A stretch of DNA of 64,000 bases. Source: Roseiarcus sp963835885 (GTDB taxonomy: Bacteria; Pseudomonadota; Alphaproteobacteria; Rhizobiales; Beijerinckiaceae). The stretch is from positions 1 through 64,000 of the forward strand of contig CAWIHF010000006.1 in NCBI GenBank assembly GCA_963835885.1, read 5' to 3'. A program made the translations under genes and the position numbers. The notes below the pieces were generated by a model. The model searched no databases. It had not been told where the DNA came from and saw only the letters and a program-made list of their open reading frames with translations. Numbering within the stretch: the stretch's first letter is position 1; the number at the start of each line of letters is the position of its first letter. Shown piece after piece: positions 42,146 to 50,136 of this stretch.

Positions 42146-43880
42146 ATAACCGGAGCAAATTTCCGGGCGGAGGGGGAGTCCCAAGCGCCAAAAAGTATGA
42201 TTCAAGCTGGGAATGGCGCTTGAATCGACTGATTCGCTTGAACGAATGACGCCGGCCGAGCTCATCGGTCTGGTTCGCACTTTGATTGGCGAAGTGACCC
42301 GGGTTCAGGCGGAGTACGAGAAGGTGAGCGGGGCGTTGGCCAAGCTGAGGGTCGAGCATCAGGCGGTCAAGGACGAACTGGCGCGATTGAAGAAACTGCC
42401 GCCGCGGCCGCCGCAAAAGCCGTCGGGGATGGACAAGGCGACAGACCGACCGGATTCGCAAGCGAACGGGCCCAAGGGCGGGCGATCGACGCAGCGGCGC
42501 GGCAGCAACCTGGACAAGTTGACGATTACGCGAACGGTCGAGGTGAAGGTCGACGCGCCGGCCGGTTCGCGCCACAAGGGCTATGAGGAGATCGTCGTTC
42601 AGGATCTGGTTCTGAATCCGTTGGTGACGCGCAATCGACGCGAGCGCTGGGAAACGCCGGATGGGAAAACCCTGGTCGCGCCGCTCGATCCCGGCATCGT
42701 CGGCGGCTATGGCCCGCAACTGCATCGCGTGGTTCTGATGCTGCATTATCAGTGTCATGTGACGATCGAGAAAATTCTTGCGCTGCTCAACGGCATGGGC
42801 GTTGTGATTTCAAAGCGCCAGGTGGGGCGCCTGCTGACCGCCAAGCTCGAGATGTTCCGGGCCGAGGACGCCGAGGTTCTGAAGGCCGGATTGCGTTGCT
42901 CTTCCTTCGTCACGGTCGACGACACCGGCGCCCGCCATCAAGGCAAGAGCGGCGTGACGACCCAGATCGGCTCCGACACCTTCACCGCGTTTCGAACCGG
43001 CCCGAGCAAATCCCGCCTGGCGTTCCTGCGCAATCTCCTGGGCGGCGCGGCCTCTTACGTGGTCAACGAGGCGGCGCTCGTCTCCATGCGGGCTTGCAAT
43101 CTGAGCCTCGCCCTCATCGACAAGCTCGCCGGCCATGCGACGCGGTTTTTTGCGTCACACGAAGACTGGATGAGCCATCTGAACGCGCTCGGATTCGCCG
43201 ATCTCAGGATCACGCCCGATCCGGTTCGCGTCGCCAGCGAGGGCGCTCTGTGGGGCGCCGTTTGCGAGCAAGGCTTGCTCGGCCAGGCCGTCGTCGTGTC
43301 CGACGGCGCCGGCCAGTTCCGCGTCGGCGAACACGCCTTGTGCTGGGTGCACGCCGAACGCCTCGTCCACAAGCTCATCCCCGCCAACGACAAGCAGCGC
43401 AACGCGGTCGAGGTCGCACGGCGCATGATCTGGTGGTTCTATCGCGGCCTGAAAGACTACAAGCTCGCCCCCAGCCCCGAGAAAGCCGAGCGGTTGCGGG
43501 CGCAATTCGACCGCATCTTCAACCGCTCCAGAACCGGCTACGCCACCCTCGACAGCCTGCTCAAGCGGCTCTTTCGCCTCAAGGACGACCTCCTGCGCGT
43601 CCTCGACCACCCCCATATTCCGCTGCACACCAACGCCTCGGAAAACGACATCCGCGTCTTCGTCACCAAGCGCAAAATCTCCGGCGGGACCGTCAGCGAC
43701 AGAGGCCGAGACGCCCGCGACGTCATGCTCGGCCTCGCCAAGACTTGTCGGAAGCTCAAAATCCCCTTCTTCGACTATCTCGGCGCCCGCCTCGCCATTC
43801 CAGGCCCCGAAATCCCCGACCTCGCAGCCCTCATCAGACCCGCCCCAAGCTAACGCCGCTCGGAAAATTGCCCCGATTAC
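42146..43880 (+). mobile_element. IS66-type insertion sequence with 8-bp target duplication
   Basis: The ends are defined by imperfect inverted repeats of ~25 bp: left from 42146 (ataaccggagcaaatttcc), right ending at 43880 (gtaatcggggcaattttcc read inward). The 8-mer CCTGCGCA is present both at 42138-42145 and at 43881-43888, a perfect target-site duplication of the length typical for IS66. Only the transposase gene is present; the accessory tnpA and tnpB genes of classical IS66 are absent. Confidence 0.88.
42213..43853 (+). CDS. IS66-family transposase
   Basis: 546 aa, uninterrupted; ATG 42246 is an alternative start. A coiled-coil N-terminus (TLIGEVTRVQAEYEKVSGALAKLRVEHQAVKDELARLKKL) precedes the DDE_Tnp_IS66 core. 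VTVDDTGARHQGKSGVTTQIG holds the first D, VVVSDGAGQFRVGEHALCWVHAERLVHKL the second D with the CWVHA/ER block, and LHTNASENDIRVFVTKRKISGGTVSDRGRDARDVML the final E (NxSENDIR). It is the single gene of its element and appears functional. Confidence 0.9.
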   Translation: MALESTDSLERMTPAELIGLVRTLIGEVTRVQAEYEKVSGALAKLRVEHQAVKDELARLKKLPPRPPQKPSGMDKATDRPDSQANGPKGGRSTQRRGSNLDKLTITRTVEVKVDAPAGSRHKGYEEIVVQDLVLNPLVTRNRRERWETPDGKTLVAPLDPGIVGGYGPQLHRVVLMLHYQCHVTIEKILALLNGMGVVISKRQVGRLLTAKLEMFRAEDAEVLKAGLRCSSFVTVDDTGARHQGKSGVTTQIGSDTFTAFRTGPSKSRLAFLRNLLGGAASYVVNEAALVSMRACNLSLALIDKLAGHATRFFASHEDWMSHLNALGFADLRITPDPVRVASEGALWGAVCEQGLLGQAVVVSDGAGQFRVGEHALCWVHAERLVHKLIPANDKQRNAVEVARRMIWWFYRGLKDYKLAPSPEKAERLRAQFDRIFNRSRTGYATLDSLLKRLFRLKDDLLRVLDHPHIPLHTNASENDIRVFVTKRKISGGTVSDRGRDARDVMLGLAKTCRKLKIPFFDYLGARLAIPGPEIPDLAALIRPAPS

Positions 43881-43996
43881 CCTGCGCATGGCTAACCCAT
43901 TGAAAAGACTTGAAACAGCAATGGCCGCCTCTTGTAACAAGTTGGCGTCGGCTTGGGGTCGGCGCCGCATCGGCTTGGGCCCGGCGCCGGCGCCGC

Positions 43997-44563
43997 TTAT
44001 TCGAGGTTGGTGTGCCGGGCGCGCATCGTCTCCGCCGTCTCCTGAAAGCGCGGGCGCAGCTTGAGGATCGCGAGTTCGAAGGCGATCATCTGGGCCGTCT
44101 CGAACAGCGAGCCCATCGGCAAGACGGAAAGCCTGCCACCCCGGTCGTCCGCCATGGTCTGCGCCGGAATGACCGTGACGACGTCGACATGCCTTGCGAG
44201 GTCTCCCTTCGGCTGGGCGGTGACCAGCGCCGTGCGGGCGCCCGCCTTGCGTGCGATGTCGGCGAGCGTGCGGGCGGTCGCGAGGTCGCCCGGGCCGGTG
44301 GAGACGAAGAAGAGATCGCCCGGGCCGACTTCGGGTGCCGTCATGTCGCCCCAGACGGCGACGTTGCGGCCCATATGGAACAGCCGCATGGCGAATCCGC
44401 GCATCTGCAGACCCTCCCGGCCGAGCCCGAAGACGACAATGCGCTTCGCCTTGACGATTTCCTCGATGAGGCCGTCGAGCGCCTCCTCCGGCATTGCCGC
44501 GAATACGCTTTCGAGATCGTTCAGGGCGCCCTTCGCCAGCGCGCTCAGGCTTTCCGTCATCAT
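43997..44563 (-). CDS. SIS-domain protein, 6-phospho-3-hexuloisomerase-like
   Basis: 188 aa, the length of HxlB enzymes. One SIS domain: IVVFGLGREGLQMRGFAMRLFHMGRNVAVWGDMTAP (phosphosugar loop), GDLFFVSTGPGDLATARTLADIARKAGARTALVTAQP and FETAQMIAFELAILKL. HxlB isomerises 3-hexulose-6-phosphate to fructose-6-phosphate. No 3-hexulose-6-phosphate synthase gene is visible here, so another ketose phosphate may be used. It lies 28 nt downstream of the lacI-type regulator and next to a sugar importer, which suggests a catabolic unit. Confidence 0.75.
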   Translation of the reverse strand: MMTESLSALAKGALNDLESVFAAMPEEALDGLIEEIVKAKRIVVFGLGREGLQMRGFAMRLFHMGRNVAVWGDMTAPEVGPGDLFFVSTGPGDLATARTLADIARKAGARTALVTAQPKGDLARHVDVVTVIPAQTMADDRGGRLSVLPMGSLFETAQMIAFELAILKLRPRFQETAETMRARHTNLE

Positions 44564-44591
44564 TCCCTCCTTTGCCGAACCTTGCGCCCGA

Positions 44592-45671
44592 TCATACCGA
44601 CTTTCGCATCACGATCGGGCACTCGACCTTGATCTGCCGAGGGCGCAGCGCCGACCCGGCGGCTGCGTCGATGAGCATCTCGGCCGCAATCGAACCCATC
44701 TCGAAATGCGGCAGCAGCACCGTGGTGAGCGGGGGATGCAGATGCTGGGCGATTTCCCGGTCGTCGTAGCCCATGACAGCGACATCCTCCGGAATCTTCA
44801 GGCCGAGTTCGCGCAACGCCTCGTAGCAGCCGACCGCCATCATGTCGTTGGCGCAAAAAATGGCGGTCGGAGGAACGGGCAGGCTCATCAGCTCCCGCGT
44901 CGCCTCGTAGCCCGAAAGCGGCTGCCAATTGCCTTCGCGCACAAGGTCGGGATCGAACGGCAGGTCGGCGGTGGCGAGCGCCTGGCGATAGCCTCTGAGG
45001 CGCTGGCGAGCCGCCTCCATGCTCGCTTCCCCGTTGATATAACCGATACGCCGGTGGCCGGCGCGGATCAGCACGTCGGTCGCGGCGTGCCCTCCCGCCG
45101 TCTCGCCCGGGGCGACGGAAATCAGCGCGCTGTCGGCTGCGTGGCAGTTGAGCAGCACCATCGGCAAACGCGGCGTCACGGGCGCTGTGACCAGGCGCGT
45201 GTTGATCGTCGCATAGATGAGGCCGAGCAGCGGTTGAGCCGTCAGTTGCGCCAGCGACGCGGCCTCCATGTCGGCGTCGCCGCGTGTGACCATCACCGTG
45301 ACCGTGAGCCCGTGCTCCCAGGCTTTTTCGCGCACTCCGTCGAGCCCGATCGCGGTCCACGGATCGGTCGAGATTTCGTCGCAAACAAAACCGATCGAGG
45401 TCGGCGACAAATTCGACGGCGCGCCGCCGCGCCGCACCGGCTGATAGCCGAGGCGGGCCGCGGCCTTCATCACCCGTTGCCGCGTCTCGACCGATAGGCG
45501 GGCCCCGTCGGCATGGTTGAGAACCAGCGAAACCGTGGTCTGGGATACGCGCGCCTCGTTGGCGACGTCGATCATCGTCGGCCGGCGCTCACGCGCCCCG
45601 CGGCGCGCCAAGCCCCGACTTTCGCCGGCTCGCGGGCCCGCGCCGAACGGCTCGCCCTCTGCTTCGCGCAT
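44592..45671 (-). CDS. LacI-family transcriptional regulator
   Basis: 359 aa. The N-terminal HTH plus hinge reads TMIDVANEARVSQTTVSLVLNHADGARLSVETRQRVMKAAARLGYQPVRRG, the full LacI signature. A Peripla_BP_3 effector domain follows (IGFVCDEISTDPW, PTAIFCANDMMAVGCYEAL, VAVMGYDDREIAQHLHPPLTTV). The HTH starts unusually late (residue ~32), so a start nearer 45575 is possible. It is divergent from the ytfQRT-like operon, and a palindrome overlaps that operon's putative promoter (45780-45800), the expected operator. It probably represses importer and isomerase until the sugar binds. Confidence 0.88.
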   Translation of the reverse strand: MREAEGEPFGAGPRAGESRGLARRGARERRPTMIDVANEARVSQTTVSLVLNHADGARLSVETRQRVMKAAARLGYQPVRRGGAPSNLSPTSIGFVCDEISTDPWTAIGLDGVREKAWEHGLTVTVMVTRGDADMEAASLAQLTAQPLLGLIYATINTRLVTAPVTPRLPMVLLNCHAADSALISVAPGETAGGHAATDVLIRAGHRRIGYINGEASMEAARQRLRGYRQALATADLPFDPDLVREGNWQPLSGYEATRELMSLPVPPTAIFCANDMMAVGCYEALRELGLKIPEDVAVMGYDDREIAQHLHPPLTTVLLPHFEMGSIAAEMLIDAAAGSALRPRQIKVECPIVMRKSV

Positions 45672-45767
45672 CGTTCCCTCAGCGTCGGGATGAAAATATT
45701 ATTAGCCCATTAAGCTACGGACGAATAGTAGGAAATTTCAATGGAAGCAACCTAAGTCGATGCCCCA

Positions 45768-45800
45768 TTGACATTCTTTAGCGCATTATTATCATGCGCT
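45768..45800 (+). promoter_or_regulatory. Sigma70-like promoter overlapped by a palindromic operator
   Basis: TTGACA at 45768-45773 (perfect -35), a 16-base spacer, then TATCAT at 45790-45795 (5 of 6 for -10). The 21-bp palindrome AGCGCAT-N7-ATGCGCT at 45780-45800 covers the -10 element. It sits between the divergent lacI-type gene and the remains of the sugar-binding-protein gene, where a LacI operator is expected. Confidence 0.6.
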
Positions 45801-45905
45801 CAATTCGGGGTTCAAGCCCGCGGAAACGGTGCGCCTCAAGGCTGCCGCGAAACGGTCCTCGCTCCGACACACTGACGGGTTGCAAGCCGTTGCACACGCG
45901 AAGCG

Positions 45906-46170
45906 CGCGATGTGTCGCAGACTGGACGATCAACAAGACAGGCGGAAAGGGCAAGATTATCGAGCTCGAGGGATCGGTCGGCGCTTCGCCCGCCAACGAT
46001 CGCAAGAAGGGCTTCGACGAGACGGTCAAGGCCAAGCCGCCGGGAATGGTTATTCTCGCGAGCCAGTCGGGCGATTTCGCCCGGGACAAGGGCCGTCAGG
46101 TCGCCGAGACACTGCTGCAGGCGCATCCGGACGCGACGATCGTCTATGCCCACAACCGACGAAATGGCGC
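45906..46170 (+). pseudogene. Sugar-binding protein (YtfQ-like), middle fragment, plus strand
   Basis: INKTGGKGKIIELEGSVGASPANDRKKGFDETVKAK...SQSGDFARDKGRQVAETLLQAHPDATIVYAHN is the central part of a YtfQ-type (galactofuranose-binding-like) periplasmic protein, about residues 130-215. The signal peptide and first ~130 residues are missing between the promoter and here. At ~46157 the expected NDEMALGAI appears as NDEMA after skipping one base. The sequence then runs into an inverted segment, and the rest of the gene lies on the opposite strand (46652-46383). Confidence 0.75.
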
Positions 46171-46171
46171 C

Positions 46172-46275
46172 ATGCGCCATCGCCGGAGCGACCTCAAGCG
46201 TCGCCGCCGAAAAGCGCCTTGACGCCCTGGAAGCGCTTGTCGATATCGACGCATGGCGAGGAGCGGAGCACTCAT
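46172..46275 (-). pseudogene. ABC ATPase (YtfR-like) N-terminal fragment, inverted
   Basis: From ATG 46275 (preceded by GGAAG) the minus strand gives MSAPLLAM, then, in adjacent frames, VDIDKRFQGVKALFGG and ATLEVAP. This is the canonical N-terminus of a CUT2 ATPase up to the residues just before Walker A. The continuation (VGQNGAGKST) is on the plus strand from 46653. One or two one-base indels are present. Confidence 0.65.
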
Positions 46276-46382
46276 GCGAACTTCCGGCGTTGCAGGCTCA
46301 ATGCGTCGCGCCCAAAATGCAGCCTCCCGCCTGCAGCAAAGCAGGCGGTGAGGGCTTTCAGCAAGAGCGACGCCAGAGCTCG

Positions 46383-46652
46383 TTAGAACGCCGTCGACAA
46401 CACATCCTTGGCGTTGCTGGCGTCGAAGAAGCGGTCGGGGTTGATGATCATTGGCGAGCTCTGTCGCCGTCTGGCGTAGGAATACATGATCTCGAACGCC
46501 TTGGGCCCGAAGCGAGGATTGCATTCGCAGGTCGCGCCGAGCTTGCCGTCGATGATCGCCTGCACCGCATCCCTTCTCGCCGTCGATCGAGACGACAAGA
46601 ATATCCTTGGCCGGGGACTTTTCCGGCGGCCTCGATCGCGGCGATGGCGCCG
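46383..46652 (-). pseudogene. Sugar-binding protein (YtfQ-like) C-terminal fragment, inverted
   Basis: Minus-strand reading from 46652 gives LGAIAAIEAAGKVPG, then KDILVVSIDGEKG in a second frame, then AVQAIIDGKLGATCECNPRFGPKAFEIM...IINPDRFFDASNAKDVLSTAF and a stop in a third. It is the exact continuation of the plus-strand fragment that ends near 46170. Two one-base frameshifts are present besides the inversion. Confidence 0.75.
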
Positions 46653-48094
46653 AGCGCCATTTCATCGTCGGTCAGAACGGGGCCGGCAAGTCGACGCTCA
46701 TCAAAGTGCTGACCGGCGCGTACGCGAAGGATGGCGGCTCGACCACGTTTGCCGGAAAAACGATCGACTTCGGCTCGCCTCAGGAGGCCCAGCGCGGCGG
46801 CATCAGCACGATCTATCAGGAAATCAATCTCGTCCCGTTTCGCTCGGTGGCGGAGAACATCTTTCTTGGCCGCGAATACCGGCGCTTTGGTTTGCTCGAC
46901 TGGGGCCGCATGAACGCCGAAGCCGCCGAACTGCTTCGCCGCTTCGCCATCGAGATCGACGCGCGCCGGCCTCTGATGGAATTCTCGACCGCGATTCAGC
47001 AGATGGTCGCCATCGCTCGCGCCGTGTCGTTCAAGGCGCAGCTCGTCATCATGGACGAGCCGACCTCCTCGCTCGACGAGCGCGAAGTCGAGATCCTGTT
47101 CGACGTCATGCGGCAGCTGCGCCGCGATGGCGTCGCGGTCATCTTCATCAGCCACCGGCTCGATGAGCTCTATAAGGTTTGCGAACGCGTGACCGTGATG
47201 CGCGACGGCCGGACAGTCCTGACCAGCCTGATGGGCGACATCGACAAGCTCCATCTCATCTCGGCCATGCTGGGGCGCGACCTCGAGACCGTGCGAACCC
47301 ATGCGACCGGCTTCTCCGCCGGATCCGCCAAGGCGGGCGAGGAGGTCCTTTGGGCGGATGGGCTCAAGATCGGCCGGCGGGTTCGCGACGCCCGCGTCGA
47401 GGTGAAGGCGGGCCAGATCGTCGGCCTCGCAGGCCTGCTCGGTTCAGGCCGGACCGAGACGGTACGGGCCATCTTTGGCGCCGATCCGCCCGACGCCGGC
47501 ACGATCCGGCTGCATGGCAAGGAGGTCCAGCCGCGCGAGCCGTCGGACGCGATTGCCCTCGGCGTCGGCTATTGCAGCGAGGACCGCAAGGCGGACGGCA
47601 TCATTCCCGACATGTCGGTGCGCGAAAACATCACGCTTGCGATCCTTCCCCGCCTTCTGAGGCTCGGGGTCGTCGACGAGGCCCGCCAGCGCGCCATCGT
47701 CGATAAGTTCATGAAACGTCTCGCCATCAAGGCTTCGAGCGTCGAGCAGAAGATTCGCGAGCTCTCCGGCGGCAACCAGCAAAAAGTCCTGCTGGCGCGG
47801 TGGCTTTGCACCGATCCAAAACTTCTCATTCTGGACGAGCCGACGCGCGGCATCGATGTCGGCGCCAAGGCGGAGATCCAATCGCTCATTCGCGAACTCG
47901 CCGACCAGGGCCTCGGGGTTCTGATGATTTCGTCGGAACTCGAGGAAATCGTCGAAGGCGCCGATCGCGTGTTCGTGCTGAGCGACGGGCGCACCGTCGC
48001 CGATCTGTCGCACGCAGCCGCGAGCGCCTCGGCGATCATGGCGGCGATGGCCCACGAAGACGCTGCGGCGACCGGGGAAAGTTCTCGTGGTTGA
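46653..48094 (+). CDS. Sugar ABC transporter ATPase, duplicated NBD (YtfR-like), 5' end displaced by inversion
   Basis: About 480 aa. The N-terminal NBD starts abruptly at Walker A (VGQNGAGKSTLIKVLTGAY) and has IYQEINLVPFRSVAENIFLGRE and VIMDEPTSSLDEREV. Its LSGG signature is degenerate (EFSTAIQQMVAIARA), as is normal for CUT2 NBD1. The C-terminal NBD has GLLGSGRTETVRAIFGA (degenerate Walker A), IRELSGGNQQKVLLARWL and LLILDEPTRGIDVGAKAEI. The first ~35 residues are encoded on the other strand inside the inversion. The open frame extends to 46607 but that part is not homologous. It overlaps the next gene by 8 nt. Confidence 0.85.
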
Positions 48095-49079
48095 CGCGCC
48101 GACAATCCGGCAGAAGCGCGCTGCGCCGGACATCGTGGCGTTCCTCCGCCGCTATGCCGCGCTGACCGCGCTGCTCGTCCTGCTTGTGTTCAATTTCGCG
48201 GTGACGCCACATTTCGCCAGTTTGCAGACGCTAAACGTGAACCTGACGCAGGTCGCGACGATCGTCATCGTCTCGGTCGGCATGACGCTGGTCATCGCGA
48301 CCGGCGGCATCGACCTGTCGGTTGGCTCGCTGATGGCGATCGCCGGCGCGCTTGCCCCGTTGATCTTCCTGAGCTCGTTCGGGCGGTCGCACCCGGGAAT
48401 CGGCAACGCTCTGGCTTTCGTCGTCCCTGTGGCGGTCGCGGGTCTTTTCGGGGCGTTCAATGGCTGGTTCATCACCCGCTTCCAGGTGCAGCCGATCGTC
48501 GGCACGCTCGTGATGTTCATCGCCGGGCGCGGGATCGGGCAGGTGCTGACCAATGGCAACCTGCAGGTGTTCAAGAACCCGACGTTTCAGTTTGTCGGCC
48601 TCGGCCGCATCTTCGGCGTGCCGTTTCAGGTCATCATCATGCTCGTCCTGGTCGCCGTCGCGGCCTGGACGTTGCGTCGGACGTTGTTCGGGCGGCAGAT
48701 TCTGTCCGTCGGCGGCAACGAGAAGGCGGCCCGGCTCGCAGGGGTCTCGGTCAACCGCGTCAAGCGCTGGGTCTATACGATCAGCGGCGTCTGCGCGGGA
48801 ATTGCGGGTCTCGTCGTGGTGTCGATCAATTCTTCGAGCGACGCCAACCTTGTCGGGCTCGGTATGGAGCTCGATGCGATCGCGGCCGTCGCGGTTGGCG
48901 GCACGCCGTTCACCGGCGGGCAGGCGAGCGTGGTCGGAACGCTCGTCGGCGCGCTGCTCATCCAGTTGTTGCGCTATACGTTGCTCGCCAATGGCGTGCC
49001 CGACGCGGCCGCTCTCGTCGTCAAAGGCGCGATCATTGCCGGCGCGGTCTGGTCGCAGCAGCGAGGCAAATCCGCATGA
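48087..49079 (+). CDS. Sugar ABC transporter permease (YtfT-like)
   Basis: 330 aa from GTG 48087, overlapping the ATPase end. CUT2 permease hallmarks are VSVGMTLVIATGGIDLSVGSLMAIAGAL, GAFNGWFITRFQVQPIVGTLVMFIAGRGIGQVL, ILSVGGNEKAARLAGVSVNRVK (EAA-like cytoplasmic loop) and LDAIAAVAVGGTPFTGGQASVVGTLVGALLIQ. About nine helices. It forms a heterodimer with the next permease. The next start overlaps its stop (ATGA). Confidence 0.88.
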   Translation: MVDAPTIRQKRAAPDIVAFLRRYAALTALLVLLVFNFAVTPHFASLQTLNVNLTQVATIVIVSVGMTLVIATGGIDLSVGSLMAIAGALAPLIFLSSFGRSHPGIGNALAFVVPVAVAGLFGAFNGWFITRFQVQPIVGTLVMFIAGRGIGQVLTNGNLQVFKNPTFQFVGLGRIFGVPFQVIIMLVLVAVAAWTLRRTLFGRQILSVGGNEKAARLAGVSVNRVKRWVYTISGVCAGIAGLVVVSINSSSDANLVGLGMELDAIAAVAVGGTPFTGGQASVVGTLVGALLIQLLRYTLLANGVPDAAALVVKGAIIAGAVWSQQRGKSA

Positions 49080-50074
49080 CCGCCCCGACCACCGCGAAAC
49101 TTGCCGCGCCAAGGCTGGGCGGCCTCGCCTGGGCAGCCCAGCAGCGCGTTCTGATCGCGCTCGTGCTCCTCGTCCTGTTCGGCGCGTTGCGCTACGACCA
49201 TTTCCTTGGCGCCTACAATGTGCTGAGCGTGCTGCGTTACAATTCGATGTTCGCACTGATCAGCCTGGGCCAGTGTTTCGTCATCATGACCGCCGGCATC
49301 GACCTGTCGGTCGGCACGACGGCCGCCTTCGCCAGCGTCGTTGCGGCGATGCTGTCGCCGATGGGACTGTTTCCGGGCCTCGTCGGCGGCCTCGGCGCGG
49401 GGCTCGCCGTCGGCGCCATCAACGGCTTCATGGTCACGCGGATGAAGATCCTGCCGTTCGTGGCCACCCTCTCCGGCATGTTGATGGCGAGCGGGACCGG
49501 CCTCCTGCTCGCGCACAACCAGTCCGTGTCGGTTTCCTACGTCACGGATTTCACATGGCTGGGGCAGGGCGATTTCCTCGGCTTTCCCGTGCCGGCCTGG
49601 ATCGCCGCGATCGCCTACGTATACGGCTCCGTCGTGCTCAACTATACGAGTTTCGGCCGCCACGTGCTGGCCGTCGGCGGCAACGAGGAGGCGGCGCGCC
49701 TGATGGGGCTGCCGGTCGACCGGGCGATGTTTTTGACCTACGTGCAGTCGGGCGTGTTCGCGGGCCTTGCCGGCGTCATCCTCGCCGCGCAATTCGGCGC
49801 GGGCCAGCCGGCCGAGGGGATCGGCTGGGAATTGTTCTCGATCGCGGCGGTCGTCGTTGGCGGCACCCTGCTGACCGGTGGCGTCGGCTCGGTCACGACG
49901 ACCCTCGCCGGCGTGCTCCTCCTCGGCCTCATCTTCAACGTGCTCAACTTCGAGAACGGCCTCGGCTGGATCAGCCTCAGCGCCTATTGGCAGTCGGTGG
50001 TGCGCGGCGTCTTCCTCATGGTCGTGGTCATGGCGGGATCAGGCGCCGCGCGGCGGGCGATCCGTTCGGCCTAG
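49076..50074 (+). CDS. Sugar ABC transporter permease (YjfF-like)
   Basis: 332 aa. ISLGQCFVIMTAGIDLSVGTTAAFASVVAAML, GAINGFMVTRMKILPFVATLSGMLMASGTGLLLA, HVLAVGGNEEAARLMGLPVDRA and LFSIAAVVVGGTLLTGGVGSVTTTLAGVLLLGLIFNVLNF show a second, distinct CUT2 permease. Two permeases, a double-NBD ATPase and a YtfQ-like binding protein match the ytfQRT-yjfF galactofuranose importer layout of E. coli. Substrate assignment remains inference. Confidence 0.87.
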   Translation: MTAPTTAKLAAPRLGGLAWAAQQRVLIALVLLVLFGALRYDHFLGAYNVLSVLRYNSMFALISLGQCFVIMTAGIDLSVGTTAAFASVVAAMLSPMGLFPGLVGGLGAGLAVGAINGFMVTRMKILPFVATLSGMLMASGTGLLLAHNQSVSVSYVTDFTWLGQGDFLGFPVPAWIAAIAYVYGSVVLNYTSFGRHVLAVGGNEEAARLMGLPVDRAMFLTYVQSGVFAGLAGVILAAQFGAGQPAEGIGWELFSIAAVVVGGTLLTGGVGSVTTTLAGVLLLGLIFNVLNFENGLGWISLSAYWQSVVRGVFLMVVVMAGSGAARRAIRSA

Positions 50075-50136
50075 CCGGGTTGGGCCGGCTGCGGCCCGCG
50101 CTCCTGTCGGACCGCTGGGCGCCCATCATTTGCACC

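Larger units (their letters stand above)
46164..46660. other. Inverted ~480-bp segment bounded by 17-bp palindromes
   Basis: The segment between ATGGCGC-CAT-GCGCCAT (46164-46180) and ATGGCGC-CGA-GCGCCAT (46644-46660) is reversed relative to the operon. Read on the minus strand, it encodes first the missing C-terminus of the sugar-binding protein, then an intergenic hairpin (CCGCCTGC/GCAGGCGG, 46327-46348), then the missing N-terminus of the ATPase. Flipping it would restore gene order and both reading directions. Either an invertible element, a fixed inversion or an assembly/amplification artefact. Confidence 0.7.

Noticed and set aside
44061..45497. Plus-strand 478-codon frame opposite the SIS and LacI genes
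   Set aside because: Antisense shadow; both minus-strand genes show full family signatures.
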